DNA of 50,772 nt, taken from NCBI RefSeq assembly GCF_028283705.1, contig NZ_JAPWKD010000009.1, forward strand, positions 1 through 50,772, read 5' to 3'. The position numbers and the translations under genes are program-made. The stretch's first letter is position 1; every line of letters begins with the position of its first letter. The stretch is from Pantoea sp. (GTDB lineage Bacteria; Pseudomonadota; Gammaproteobacteria; Enterobacterales; Enterobacteriaceae). Of this stretch, positions 39,720 to 47,312 are shown one piece after another. Under the pieces are notes generated by a model that had not been told where the DNA came from, made no database searches, and saw only the letters and a list, made by a program, of their open reading frames with translations.

Positions 39720-40566
39720 GGCGGGTATCCAGTTGGTCACGCAGGCCGTCGCCTGCCAGGTTAAAGGCCAGGCTGGCGAACAAGATGGCAGCACCGGGGG
39801 CTGCAGCCACCCACCATTGGTCGAAAATGACTTTGCTGCCTTCGGCCACCATCGATCCCCATTCTGCGGTGGGCGGTTGCACTCCCATGCCGAGGAAGCC
39901 GAGACCGGCAGCGGAAAGAATAATGCCGCCGAGACTCAGCGCCGCACGCACCACCGCGGTAGGCAGGCAAAGCGGCAGAATATGGCCGAACATCAGACGC
40001 AGGCCGGTGATGCCCTGCATCCGTGCTGCGGCGAGGTAATCACTACGGCGCAGCGCCAGCGTCTCGGCACGCGCCTGACGGGCGAATGGTGGCCAGCTGG
40101 TGAGTGCCAGCGCCAGCGCGCCGTTCATCAGACCTGGGCCGAGCATGGCGACAAACGCCAGGGCGATAACCAGATTAGGCAGCGAGAGAAAAATGTCGGT
40201 AATGCGCATCAGCACGCGCTCGGTCCAGCCGCCAACATAACCGGCGGTGATGCCGACCAGCAGACCTACAGGGATGGTCAGTACCAGAATCAGCGCCACT
40301 AATAGCAGCGTCGGACGGGTGCCATAAATCACGCGAGACAGCAGATCACGACCAAAACCATCGGTGCCAAACCAGTGGGTTGCCGAAGGCGGCAGCAGGC
40401 GCATACTGATGGTTTGCACATTCGGATCAAAGGGGGACAGCAGCGGTGCAAACACCGCCATCACCAGCAGAATCACCACCAGCGTTAAACCGATGCTGAG
40501 CGAGGTGATGCGACGTCGGCTGCGACGTGGGCGCAGCGTTTCCAGTTCGGAGAGTTGTTGAGTCAT
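39709..40566 (-). CDS. peptide/nickel-type ABC transporter permease (DppC-like)
   Basis: This 285-residue permease has a basic N-terminus (RPRRSRRR) and six predicted helices. It has the DppC family segment HWFGTDGFGRDLLSRVIYGTRPTL and the ATPase-contact loop YLAAARMQGITGLRLMFGHILPL. GLGFLGMGVQPPTAEWGSM is a further Opp/Dpp C-subunit hallmark. Its start overlaps the end of the DppB-like gene by 4 nt, so translation is coupled. Confidence 0.92.
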   Translation of the reverse strand: MTQQLSELETLRPRRSRRRITSLSIGLTLVVILLVMAVFAPLLSPFDPNVQTISMRLLPPSATHWFGTDGFGRDLLSRVIYGTRPTLLLVALILVLTIPVGLLVGITAGYVGGWTERVLMRITDIFLSLPNLVIALAFVAMLGPGLMNGALALALTSWPPFARQARAETLALRRSDYLAAARMQGITGLRLMFGHILPLCLPTAVVRAALSLGGIILSAAGLGFLGMGVQPPTAEWGSMVAEGSKVIFDQWWVAAAPGAAILFASLAFNLAGDGLRDQLDTRHAK

Positions 40567-41615
40567 CGGGTTCTCGGATCGGTTAACCAGGTCAGGGCGT
40601 CGGCCACCGCGTTAAGCAGAATAAAGCAGCTGCCAATCAGCAGGGTCGCGCCGAGAATCGCCGGAACATCGGCGGAGAACAGCGCGTTAGTCATGTAACG
40701 ACCCACGCCGGGCCAGGCAAAAACGGTTTCCGTCAGCACCGAACCTTCCAGCAGGGTGGCCCAGGAGAGGGCGATAACGGTAATCAGCGTGCCGAGCACG
40801 TTGGGAAAGATATGACGCAGCAGAATGCGCGTGCGGCCAGCACCTTTGGCGCGCGCCAGAATCACATACTCCTTGCTGCTCTCCTCCAGCAACGCGGCAC
40901 GCAGCAGGCGTGTAATCCCGGCCATCACCAGCATGCCAAGAATCACCACCGGCAGCCAGATATGGGCGATCGCATTGCGGAACATCTCAGGATCCCCGGA
41001 CAGCCAGCTATCAATCAGCACAAAGCCGGTTTTCGGCTCCAGCGTATATATCCAGATATCATCCAGCTGACCCGGTCCGGCGGACCAGTGCAGCACGGCG
41101 TAAAACAACAGCAGACCGAGCAGACCGAGCCAGAACACCGGCACGGAATAACCGAGCAGCGAAATAAAACGCGCCACGTTATCGATGATGCTGCCTGGTT
41201 TCCAGGCCGCCAGCAGCGCCAGCGCCACACCGAATACCGCCGCAAAAATGATCGAACAGGTCGCCAGCTCAATGGTCGCCGGGAAGGTGCGCATCAGGTC
41301 GGCGCTAACCGGTTGATTGGTCAGATGGGACAGGCCGAGATCGCCGTGGGCCAGATGGCTGATATAACGCCAGAACTGCACCAGCACCGGTTGATCGAGA
41401 CCGAGATCGTGACGCACCTGCGCATAAGTGGCCTCACTGGCGTGATCGCCTGCGATCTGCTGCACCGGATCGACCGGTGACAGGTGCGATAACATAAAGG
41501 TAAAGGCCAGCAGGCCGAGCAGCGTCACCAGCAGCGACAGCAGGCTGGTGATTAATCGGCTGGTGCGTTGCCAGAGTGGCCGGGCGAACCCGGCCTGTGG
41601 GGCTGATGCCGCCAT
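40563..41615 (-). CDS. peptide/nickel-type ABC transporter permease (DppB-like)
   Basis: This 350-residue permease has family marks HLSPVDPVQQIAGDHAS, LGLDQPVLVQFWRYI, GYSVPVFWLGLLGLLLFY, the contact loop YVILARAKGAGRTRILLRHIFPN, and EGSVLTETVFAWPGVGRYM. Its ATG shares one base with the stop of the receptor gene (TAATG). It pairs with the DppC-like permease as the membrane channel. Confidence 0.92.
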   Translation of the reverse strand: MAASAPQAGFARPLWQRTSRLITSLLSLLVTLLGLLAFTFMLSHLSPVDPVQQIAGDHASEATYAQVRHDLGLDQPVLVQFWRYISHLAHGDLGLSHLTNQPVSADLMRTFPATIELATCSIIFAAVFGVALALLAAWKPGSIIDNVARFISLLGYSVPVFWLGLLGLLLFYAVLHWSAGPGQLDDIWIYTLEPKTGFVLIDSWLSGDPEMFRNAIAHIWLPVVILGMLVMAGITRLLRAALLEESSKEYVILARAKGAGRTRILLRHIFPNVLGTLITVIALSWATLLEGSVLTETVFAWPGVGRYMTNALFSADVPAILGATLLIGSCFILLNAVADALTWLTDPRTR

Positions 41616-43183
41616 TACTTGGTAACCTGTGAGTAATACACCATATCCGGGTTGATGCCCTGAACGTAGCCTTGCAGATTGTCGCGCAGCGCAATCAGGT
41701 TACGTGCCTGCAGGCCAATCACATAAGGTGAGTTCTTTAGCACTTCACGCTGCATCGCCTGGTACATTTCCACACGCTTGTTGCTGTCGCTCTCGGCGGT
41801 GGCTGCCAGCGTTTGCTTGCTCAGCTCTGGGATGTGCCAGTCAGAACGGTAAGCGATGGTTTTGCTGCCATCTTCCGGGTTGTAAGCAAAGGAGGCGGCG
41901 TTGGTGTTGGGATCGAAGTAGTCAGCACCCCAGGCATTCAGCGTCGCCTGATACTGGTGCGCTTTAACCTTGGTAGACACTTCAGAACTGAGTCCCGGCT
42001 GCACTTCAACCTTCACGCCACCTTTGGCAAAGCTGCCTTGCAACGCCTGTGCGATGTCGAGATACGGCGGCTGATTGCTGGTGGAGAGGGTAAAGCTGAC
42101 GTTGGTCAGACCGGCCTTCTTCAGAATCGCTTTGGCTTTTTCCGGATCGTAGCTGTACGGGGTATCGTTCAGGGCACCGAGGAAACCTTTTGGCAGGAAG
42201 GTCTGATGCACTTCGAACTGGCCTTTCAGCAGGTCGTTGGCGATACCTTTATAGTCGAACAGGTAACGCGCGGCTTCCCACAATGCCGGGTTTTTCAGCA
42301 CCGGATTGGCACCCACGTTGAACTGGATGTAGTAAAGCGAGGCCATCGGGATGGCTTCAGTTTTCACGCCCGCTTTGCCTTTCAGCGCTGCAATCTGGTC
42401 GGCACCGAGATTACGTGCGATATCCACATCACCCTGCTCCAGCAGCAAACGACGCGCAGCCGGTTCCGGTACGTTTTTGATCAGGATGTTCTTCAGCTTC
42501 GGCGCGCCAGCCGGAGAGGTGGGGTTAGCCGTCAGCAACACCACTTCGTGTAATACCACTTTGCGGATCTGATAAGGGCCGCTGCCCGCCGAATGGGTGG
42601 CAAGCCATGCGTGACCAAAATCGCCATTGGTCGCGTTTGCCTGCGCGGTTTTCTCATCAACGATTGAGGAGACGGGCGCAGATAGCAGGCTCAGCACATA
42701 GGCCGGACTCACGTTGGCGCTCCAGCTGATTTGGACATGGTTGTCGTCAACTTTTTTCAGGAAGCTATCAACGTTGTCCTTGTTCCAGCCGAGCTGAGTA
42801 AGGATAAAGGAAGGATCGAGGTTTAGCTTCACCACACGGCTCAGTGAGAAGATCACATCTTCCGGACGCAGTGGGTTGCCGCTGGCGAATTTGGCATCTT
42901 TACGCAGTTCAAATGTCAGGCTGCGGTTGTCACTGCCTGGCTGCCAGGAGGTTGCCAGGGTGGGTTTCAGGTCGGTCGGATTTTGCGGGTCGGACTGGAC
43001 CAGGCGTTGGTAAATGTTGGTGAACGCCTGGACTGTCGTCAGCTCAAAGCCCTGAGCCGGGTCAAAGCTGTCGGCATCGTCGGTGGATTGGGCAATCACC
43101 AGCGTATCTTTCGGCGTTGCGGCATTAACTGAGAACGCGGCTACCATCGATAACGCCAGCAGGGAGGGGATTATTTTTTTCAT
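41615..43183 (-). CDS. ABC transporter substrate-binding protein, family 5
   Basis: This 522-residue periplasmic receptor of the oligopeptide/nickel class has a signal peptide (MKKIIPSLLALSMVAAFSVNA-A). DTLVIAQSTDDADSFDPAQGFE and LTFELRKDAKFASGNPLRPEDVIFSL are standard SBP_bac_5 segments. The ligand (peptide, opine, metal chelate or other) is not evident. It is first in the operon SBP-permease-permease-ATPase-ATPase, with an AAGGA site before the ATG. Upstream lie nested palindromes and a PhoP-box-like pair on its strand. Confidence 0.9.
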   Translation of the reverse strand: MKKIIPSLLALSMVAAFSVNAATPKDTLVIAQSTDDADSFDPAQGFELTTVQAFTNIYQRLVQSDPQNPTDLKPTLATSWQPGSDNRSLTFELRKDAKFASGNPLRPEDVIFSLSRVVKLNLDPSFILTQLGWNKDNVDSFLKKVDDNHVQISWSANVSPAYVLSLLSAPVSSIVDEKTAQANATNGDFGHAWLATHSAGSGPYQIRKVVLHEVVLLTANPTSPAGAPKLKNILIKNVPEPAARRLLLEQGDVDIARNLGADQIAALKGKAGVKTEAIPMASLYYIQFNVGANPVLKNPALWEAARYLFDYKGIANDLLKGQFEVHQTFLPKGFLGALNDTPYSYDPEKAKAILKKAGLTNVSFTLSTSNQPPYLDIAQALQGSFAKGGVKVEVQPGLSSEVSTKVKAHQYQATLNAWGADYFDPNTNAASFAYNPEDGSKTIAYRSDWHIPELSKQTLAATAESDSNKRVEMYQAMQREVLKNSPYVIGLQARNLIALRDNLQGYVQGINPDMVYYSQVTK

Positions 43184-43264
43184 GAGAATTCCTTGCCTTA
43201 AAAAAGTAACGCGAGTTTACGAAAGCGTTGTAATGAATAATAGTCAATTATCAGATATAGATAT

Positions 43265-43282
43265 GCCTTAAAGTTCTAAGGC
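43265..43282. promoter_or_regulatory. inverted repeat upstream of the peptide-type ABC operon
   Basis: A perfect GCCTTA/TAAGGC inverted repeat with a 6-bp centre lies 82 bp upstream of the receptor gene. Right next to it is the smaller palindrome AACC-TTAT-GGTT. Both could be operator sites for the minus-strand operon; no regulator can be named. Confidence 0.4.
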
Positions 43283-43304
43283 TAACCTTATGGTTATAAG
43301 CCGG

Positions 43305-43321
43305 TAAACATGGGGTGAACA
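43305..43321 (-). promoter_or_regulatory. PhoP-box-like direct repeat
   Basis: Read on the minus strand the site is TGTTCA-CCCCA-TGTTTA, matching the PhoP consensus (T/G)GTTTA-N5-(T/G)GTTTA at 11 of 12 positions. A weak -10 (CATAAG) follows 12 bp further on that strand. Orientation favours the ABC operon rather than mgtB, although the locus holds an Mg2+ pump gene. Confidence 0.45.
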
Positions 43322-43418
43322 GATTTGCGGAACCTTAACATTAGCTCAGGTATGGATCGGTTGAAGTCAGGGGATTTACAACAGAATTTAAACGGAAACC
43401 GATGGCAGAATAATTAAC

Positions 43419-43446
43419 TTTACAATACATGTGCCGGGAATATAAT
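43419..43446 (+). promoter_or_regulatory. mgtB promoter candidate
   Basis: TTTACA (43419-43424) and a perfect TATAAT (43441-43446) are 16 bp apart and point at mgtB. Transcription from here would give a leader of about 470 nt before the mgtB start. Confidence 0.6.
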
Positions 43447-43474
43447 GGCCGCAACTTCAAACAGGAGAATTCAG

Positions 43475-43516
43475 TTGGACAGTCACCCTTATTTAACACA
43501 ACACAAGGCAAGCTGA
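43475..43516 (+). CDS. possible leader peptide 1 of mgtB
   Basis: AGGAG (43463-43467) is followed 7 nt later by a TTG-initiated frame of 13 codons (MDSHPYLTQHKAS) near the 5' end of the predicted mgtB leader RNA. Salmonella mgtCBR leaders carry a first short frame (mgtM) of comparable place. Coding is not proven: the start is TTG and the frame is very short. Confidence 0.3.
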   Translation: MDSHPYLTQHKAS

Positions 43517-43633
43517 CGCACGAATTCTTTTGTTGCTGCTTGCCGGAACCGGCAGGTAGCAATCCTCTCTCTTTTCTGACGATTGTTCCCATGCTTTAAC
43601 TTTTGTACGGGCTACTGCCCAGGGGATAACGTC

Positions 43634-43684
43634 ATGCACATGATTTTACACGCACTTTTCCCTCCACCTCGGTGCGCACACTGA
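43634..43684 (+). CDS. proline-rich leader peptide of mgtB (mgtL/mgtP-like)
   Basis: AGGGG (43621-43625) lies 8 nt before an ATG opening a 16-codon frame, MHMILHALFPPPRCAH. It contains three consecutive proline codons (43661-43669). The stop falls inside a stem-loop, CACACTGA/TCAGTGTG, at about 43678-43696. In Salmonella, proline codons of mgtL and mgtP in Mg2+-transporter leaders couple ribosome progress to leader folding and Rho access. The place, size and Pro-Pro-Pro run here fit the same role. A second ATG two codons in would give 14 residues. The function is inferred from this context. Confidence 0.65.
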   Translation: MHMILHALFPPPRCAH

Positions 43685-43769
43685 TCTTCAGTGTGCTGGT
43701 TCTTCCTGCGCATCTGGCGACAGAACGCGGGCATCGACATCGTTGAATATTCATTACTTACTGTCGCAG
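43678..43769 (+). promoter_or_regulatory. mgtB leader RNA stem-loops
   Basis: A CACACTGA/TCAGTGTG hairpin begins in the last codons of the leader peptide. Further on, GCGACAG (43717-43723) can pair with CTGTCGC (43761-43767). The alternating helices resemble the switchable stems of Mg2+-transporter leaders. The rest of the leader to 43924 is U-rich with no strong intrinsic terminator, which would suit Rho-dependent control. Confidence 0.5.
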
Positions 43770-43924
43770 TGAGCGGGATAACTTATTTTCTCTTCCCGTA
43801 AACAGGCATGAATATTTCGTGTGTGTCGTTTTTTTTAATAACGCTTTGCCGTTAATTTATTTCCCAATAATGCATGCCAGACATGCAGGGATATTTATCG
43901 CCGTAAAAAAAGAGGAGTGTCACG

Positions 43925-46648
43925 ATGACTGACATGAAACTCAATAAAGAAAAAAGAGCACTGAACATCGCACGTCAGCCGCGTCAGAAAACCCCACGCT
44001 ATCTGATTGAAGAAGAAGCTGCTTTCACCGCCAGTGAAACCCTGGCTCGGGTGCATAGCGATGCGCAGGGACTGAGTGCCAGTGAAGCTGAAGCGCGTCT
44101 GGCGGTATTTGGTCACAATCAGGTGGCACATGATAAAGCGCCACCAGCGCTGGTGCAGCTGTTGCAGGCGTTCAACAATCCATTTATTTATGTCCTGATG
44201 GTGCTGGCCGGCGTGAGCTTCTTCACCGATTACTGGATACCGGCACGCCATGGCGAGGAGACCGATCTGACCGGTGTCATCATCATTTTGACGATGGTAA
44301 CGCTCAGCGGTTTGCTGCGTTTCTGGCAGGAGTTCCGTACTAATAAAGCGGCTCAGGCACTCAAATCTATGGTGCGTACCACCGCGACGGTACTGCGTCG
44401 CGAATCGGCACAGCAACCCGCGTGCAAACAGGAAGTGGACATTACCACCCTGGTGCCGGGCGACATCATTTATCTCTCTGCCGGGGATCTGGTGCCTGCC
44501 GATGTGCGCCTGCTTGATTCACGCGATCTGTTTATCAGCCAGGCGATTCTGACTGGCGAGTCGCTGCCGGTGGAAAAATATGATGTCACCGGCAACCTCG
44601 CCAGCAAAAGCATGGCTTCCAGTGAACAGGGGGCTTCTCTGCTGGAACTGGGTAGCGTGTGTCTGATGGGAACCAACGTCTCCAGCGGTACAGCGAAAGC
44701 CGTAGTGGTGGCGACAGGAGAGGAAACCTATTTTGGCAGCCTGGCGAAATCCATCGTTGGCAACCGTACGCAAACGTCGTTTGACCGTGGAGTTAACAGC
44801 GTTAGCTGGTTGTTAATCCGTTTTATGCTGGTGATGGTGCCGGTGGTTTTGCTGATTAACGGCCTGACCAAAGGTGACTGGCTGGATGCTGCATTGTTTG
44901 CCCTGGCGGTGGCGGTGGGCCTGACACCGGAAATGCTGCCGATGATTGTCAGCTCCAACCTGGCGAAAGGTGCGATCGCCATGTCACGCCGCAAAGTTAT
45001 CGTGAAACGTCTGAATGCAATTCAGAACCTGGGTGCGATGGATATTCTGTGTACCGATAAAACCGGCACGCTGACCCAGGACAACATTATTCTGGAGCAC
45101 CATCTTGATTGTGCAGGTGTGGAAAACTCACGCGTACTGATGCTGAGCTGGCTGAATAGCCACTATCAAAGCAGCACGCCCAATCTGATGGACCGCGCCA
45201 TCCTGCGCTACGGTGAACACCGCGTCAGCAGTGCTGTGGCGGATTACTACAGCAAAGTGGATGAGCTGCCGTTTGATTTCATCCGCCGCCGGGTATCGGT
45301 GGTGGTGGCAGACCGTCGTCTTGGTCAGCAGTTGCTGATCTGCAAAGGCGCGGTGGAAGAGATGCTGAGCATTGCCACGGCAGAACGTGAAGGTAAGCTA
45401 ATCCAGCCATTGGATGCGAATCGTCGTGCGGAACTGCTGGCACTGGCGCATCAGTATAACGAGCAGGGCTTTCGCGTGCTGCTGGTTGCCAGCCGTGTTC
45501 TGCCGGAACCCGGCTTACAGCATGCGCTGGGTGTGGCAGATGAGCAGGGGCTGACGATCGAAGGGTTGCTCACCTTCCTCGATCCGCCAAAAGAGAGTGC
45601 TGCGAAAGCCATTACTGCGTTGCAGGAAAACGGTGTCAGCGTCAAAGTGCTGACCGGTGATAACCCGGTCGTGACGGCGCGTATCTGCCAGCAGGTCGGT
45701 ATTGACTGTGGCACCATCGTCACCGGCGATGATATTGCGGCGATGAGTGATGAACAGCTGGCGACAGTAGCCGCGCAGAGTGCGGTATTCGCCAAACTGA
45801 CGCCATTGCAGAAATCACGCATCCTGCGAGCGCTGCAACAGCAGGATCATACCGTTGGCTTCCTGGGGGACGGTATCAACGATGCACCAGCCCTGCGCGA
45901 TGCGGATGTGGGGATCTCTGTTGATAGCGCTGCGGATATCGCGAAAGAATCATCTGACATTATCCTGCTGGAAAAAGATCTGATGGTACTGGAAGCGGGT
46001 GTGATGAAGGGCCGGGAAACCTTCGGTAACATCATTAAGTATCTGAACATGACCGCCAGCTCTAACTTCGGCAACGTCTTTTCCGTGCTGGTAGCGAGCG
46101 CCTTTATACCGTTCCTGCCAATGCTGGCGATACATCTGCTGATTCAGAACCTGATGTATGACGTTTCCCAGCTGGCACTGCCGTGGGACAAAATGGACCG
46201 TGAATTCCTGCGTAAACCGCGTAAATGGGATGCGCGTAATATCAAACGTTTCATGTTGTGGATTGGGCCGACCTCTTCCATCTTTGATATCACAACCTTT
46301 GCCGTCATGTGGTATGTGTTCGCTGCCAATACTCCGGCAGTACAGTCGCTGTTCCAGTCTGGCTGGTTTGTAGAAGGGTTGCTGTCACAGACGTTGGTGG
46401 TGCATATGCTGCGGACACAAAAAATTCCGTTTATTCAGAGCCGTGCGGCATTGCCGGTGTTGCTTGCCACCGGCTGTGTGATGGTGGCGGGGATTTTGCT
46501 ACCGTTCTCGCCACTCGGCGCGATGGTGGGGCTGGTACCGCTGCCGTGGGCCTACTTCCCGTGGCTGGTCGCGATTCTGCTGGGTTACTGCGTGCTGGCG
46601 CAGGGCATGAAAACGTTCTACATCAAACGTTTTGGTCAGTGGTTCTAA
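43925..46648 (+). CDS. mgtB: P-type Mg2+-importing ATPase, MgtB type
   Basis: This 907-residue P3B ATPase imports Mg2+ under limitation. It shows the dephosphorylation motif TGESLPVEKYD, the phosphorylation site CTDKTGTLTQDN, KGAVEEM in the nucleotide domain, VLTGDNPV, and the hinge FLGDGINDAPALRDADVGISVD. The start (MTDMK) and the end (GMKTFYIKRFGQWF) match remembered Salmonella MgtB (908 residues) better than MgtA, whose C-terminus differs. No mgtC gene precedes it; instead there is a 740-bp gap with a structured leader. GAGGAG lies 7 nt before the ATG. A tiny membrane-peptide gene follows in the mgtR position. Confidence 0.9.
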   Translation: MTDMKLNKEKRALNIARQPRQKTPRYLIEEEAAFTASETLARVHSDAQGLSASEAEARLAVFGHNQVAHDKAPPALVQLLQAFNNPFIYVLMVLAGVSFFTDYWIPARHGEETDLTGVIIILTMVTLSGLLRFWQEFRTNKAAQALKSMVRTTATVLRRESAQQPACKQEVDITTLVPGDIIYLSAGDLVPADVRLLDSRDLFISQAILTGESLPVEKYDVTGNLASKSMASSEQGASLLELGSVCLMGTNVSSGTAKAVVVATGEETYFGSLAKSIVGNRTQTSFDRGVNSVSWLLIRFMLVMVPVVLLINGLTKGDWLDAALFALAVAVGLTPEMLPMIVSSNLAKGAIAMSRRKVIVKRLNAIQNLGAMDILCTDKTGTLTQDNIILEHHLDCAGVENSRVLMLSWLNSHYQSSTPNLMDRAILRYGEHRVSSAVADYYSKVDELPFDFIRRRVSVVVADRRLGQQLLICKGAVEEMLSIATAEREGKLIQPLDANRRAELLALAHQYNEQGFRVLLVASRVLPEPGLQHALGVADEQGLTIEGLLTFLDPPKESAAKAITALQENGVSVKVLTGDNPVVTARICQQVGIDCGTIVTGDDIAAMSDEQLATVAAQSAVFAKLTPLQKSRILRALQQQDHTVGFLGDGINDAPALRDADVGISVDSAADIAKESSDIILLEKDLMVLEAGVMKGRETFGNIIKYLNMTASSNFGNVFSVLVASAFIPFLPMLAIHLLIQNLMYDVSQLALPWDKMDREFLRKPRKWDARNIKRFMLWIGPTSSIFDITTFAVMWYVFAANTPAVQSLFQSGWFVEGLLSQTLVVHMLRTQKIPFIQSRAALPVLLATGCVMVAGILLPFSPLGAMVGLVPLPWAYFPWLVAILLGYCVLAQGMKTFYIKRFGQWF

Positions 46649-46663
46649 AACCAGGGAGGCGAT

Positions 46664-46744
46664 ATGCGCAAACTGGATAAGGTGGTGTGCCATCTACTAA
46701 TCATGATGGCAGTGATCGTACTGTTGACGGTAGTGGTGCGTTAA
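46664..46744 (+). CDS. MgtR-like 26-residue membrane peptide
   Basis: A GGGAGG ribosome site 5 nt upstream leads into an ATG frame of 26 codons. The product begins MRKLDK and continues with one hydrophobic helix rich in Val, Leu, Ile and Met, ending VVVR. It starts 15 bp after the mgtB stop and is followed by an intrinsic terminator, so it is the last gene of the mgtB transcript. In Salmonella the 30-residue MgtR occupies the same place after mgtB and promotes MgtC turnover. Sequence similarity is only general (basic or Asp-Lys N-terminus, one helix), so the name is positional. Confidence 0.68.
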   Translation: MRKLDKVVCHLLIMMAVIVLLTVVVR

Positions 46745-46772
46745 CGGATTTAACGATTTGGGCGGTTATAAC

Positions 46773-46806
46773 AGCAGCGTTTTCCCAGGAAGCGCTGCTT
46801 TTTTTT
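46773..46806 (+). terminator. mgtB operon terminator
   Basis: AGCAGCG/CGCTGCT with a 13-nt loop is followed by eight T, 28 nt after the small peptide gene. It is a strong intrinsic terminator. Confidence 0.85.
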
Positions 46807-46824
46807 GACCAGAAAACGCAAGGC

Positions 46825-46855
46825 TTGACACGGGTTTATCGTACGCCGGTACGAT
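46825..46855 (+). promoter_or_regulatory. TTGACA box and palindromic operator candidate 1
   Basis: A TTGACA (46825-46830) is followed by the perfect 7-bp inverted repeat ATCGTAC-GCCG-GTACGAT (46838-46855). A TACGAT hexamer lies 19 bp after the -35-like box. The symmetric GTACG half-sites suit a TetR-type dimer such as the one encoded at 47313. Confidence 0.5.
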
Positions 46856-46920
46856 GAAAGTCTGTTTTTGGAGTGTTTAATTAGTTTTATGTTATTTTAT
46901 AGATAATAATTTCTAATTTT

Positions 46921-46952
46921 GTACGTTGTACGGTATTTTAATGGGCTATACT
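46921..46952 (+). promoter_or_regulatory. GTACG operator candidate 2 and -10 of the bhsA-like gene
   Basis: GTAC-GTT-GTAC (46921-46931) repeats the half-sites of the upstream palindrome. A TATACT -10 hexamer (46947-46952) follows, with TTGTAC as a 15-bp-spaced -35. A small CTGTCA/TGACAG hairpin (46975-46989) lies in the predicted untranslated region. The intervening DNA (46860-46920) is very AT-rich. Confidence 0.45.
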
Positions 46953-47022
46953 TGTTCAATTTTAATGAATAAGTCTGTCAGGATGACAGGGTTATGTTTA
47001 TCTGACCATCGCTCTACCATGC

Positions 47023-47049
47023 GCTCCAGCATTTCCCCCCAATTGGAGC
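47023..47049 (+). promoter_or_regulatory. hairpin covering the ribosome site of the bhsA-like gene
   Basis: GCTCCA (47023-47028) is fully complementary to TGGAGC (47044-47049), which contains the ribosome-binding GGAG. The loop is 15 nt and the ATG follows at 47054. A 6-bp helix of this kind could hide the ribosome site, as in simple RNA switches. Confidence 0.4.
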
Positions 47050-47053
47050 AAAT

Positions 47054-47311
47054 ATGAAAACTATCCTTGTAAAACTGATGATGACCGGTGCGCTGGTCTC
47101 CCTGAGTGCTTCGGCGTTGGCTGCCACTGAAATTGCGTCTCCGGGAACGCAGCAGGTGATCGGGCATATCAGTGCCAGCGGTGCCAGCAATCTTGACGAT
47201 CTGGTTGCAGCGCTCGCTCAAAAAGCTGACCGCGCAGGTGCTCCGGCGTTTCATATCACTTCTGCCAACGGCAAGAACACCTTTTCAGGCAGTGCACAGC
47301 TGTTGAAATAA
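47054..47311 (+). CDS. BhsA/McbA/YdgH-family exported stress protein (DUF1471)
   Basis: This 85-residue protein has a signal peptide (KTILVKLMMTGALVSLSASALA-A). One DUF1471 domain follows: QQVIGHISASGASNLDDLVAALAQKADRAGAPAFHITSANGKNTFSGSAQLLK. E. coli BhsA, which lowers outer-membrane permeability to copper and affects biofilms, is also 85 residues with the same Q-x-x-G-x-I-S-A pattern. Paralogs are many, so orthology is uncertain. A TetR-family gene starts 1 bp after its stop. In E. coli the TetR-type regulator ComR controls bhsA. Confidence 0.85.
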   Translation: MKTILVKLMMTGALVSLSASALAATEIASPGTQQVIGHISASGASNLDDLVAALAQKADRAGAPAFHITSANGKNTFSGSAQLLK

Positions 47312-47312
47312 G

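Noticed and set aside
40812..41480. A 222-codon plus-strand frame within the DppB-like gene.
   Set aside because: Compositionally a shadow (Gln/His/Arg-rich) of an intact permease gene.
43341..43592. An 83-codon minus-strand frame in the mgtB upstream gap.
   Set aside because: No ribosome site, no motif, and it overlaps the mgtB promoter and leader; the short plus-strand frames with ribosome sites are better supported.
43925..46648. Calling the Mg2+ ATPase MgtA.
   Set aside because: The start MTDMK and the end YIKRFGQWF match what is remembered of MgtB, and the length is 907 rather than about 898-902.
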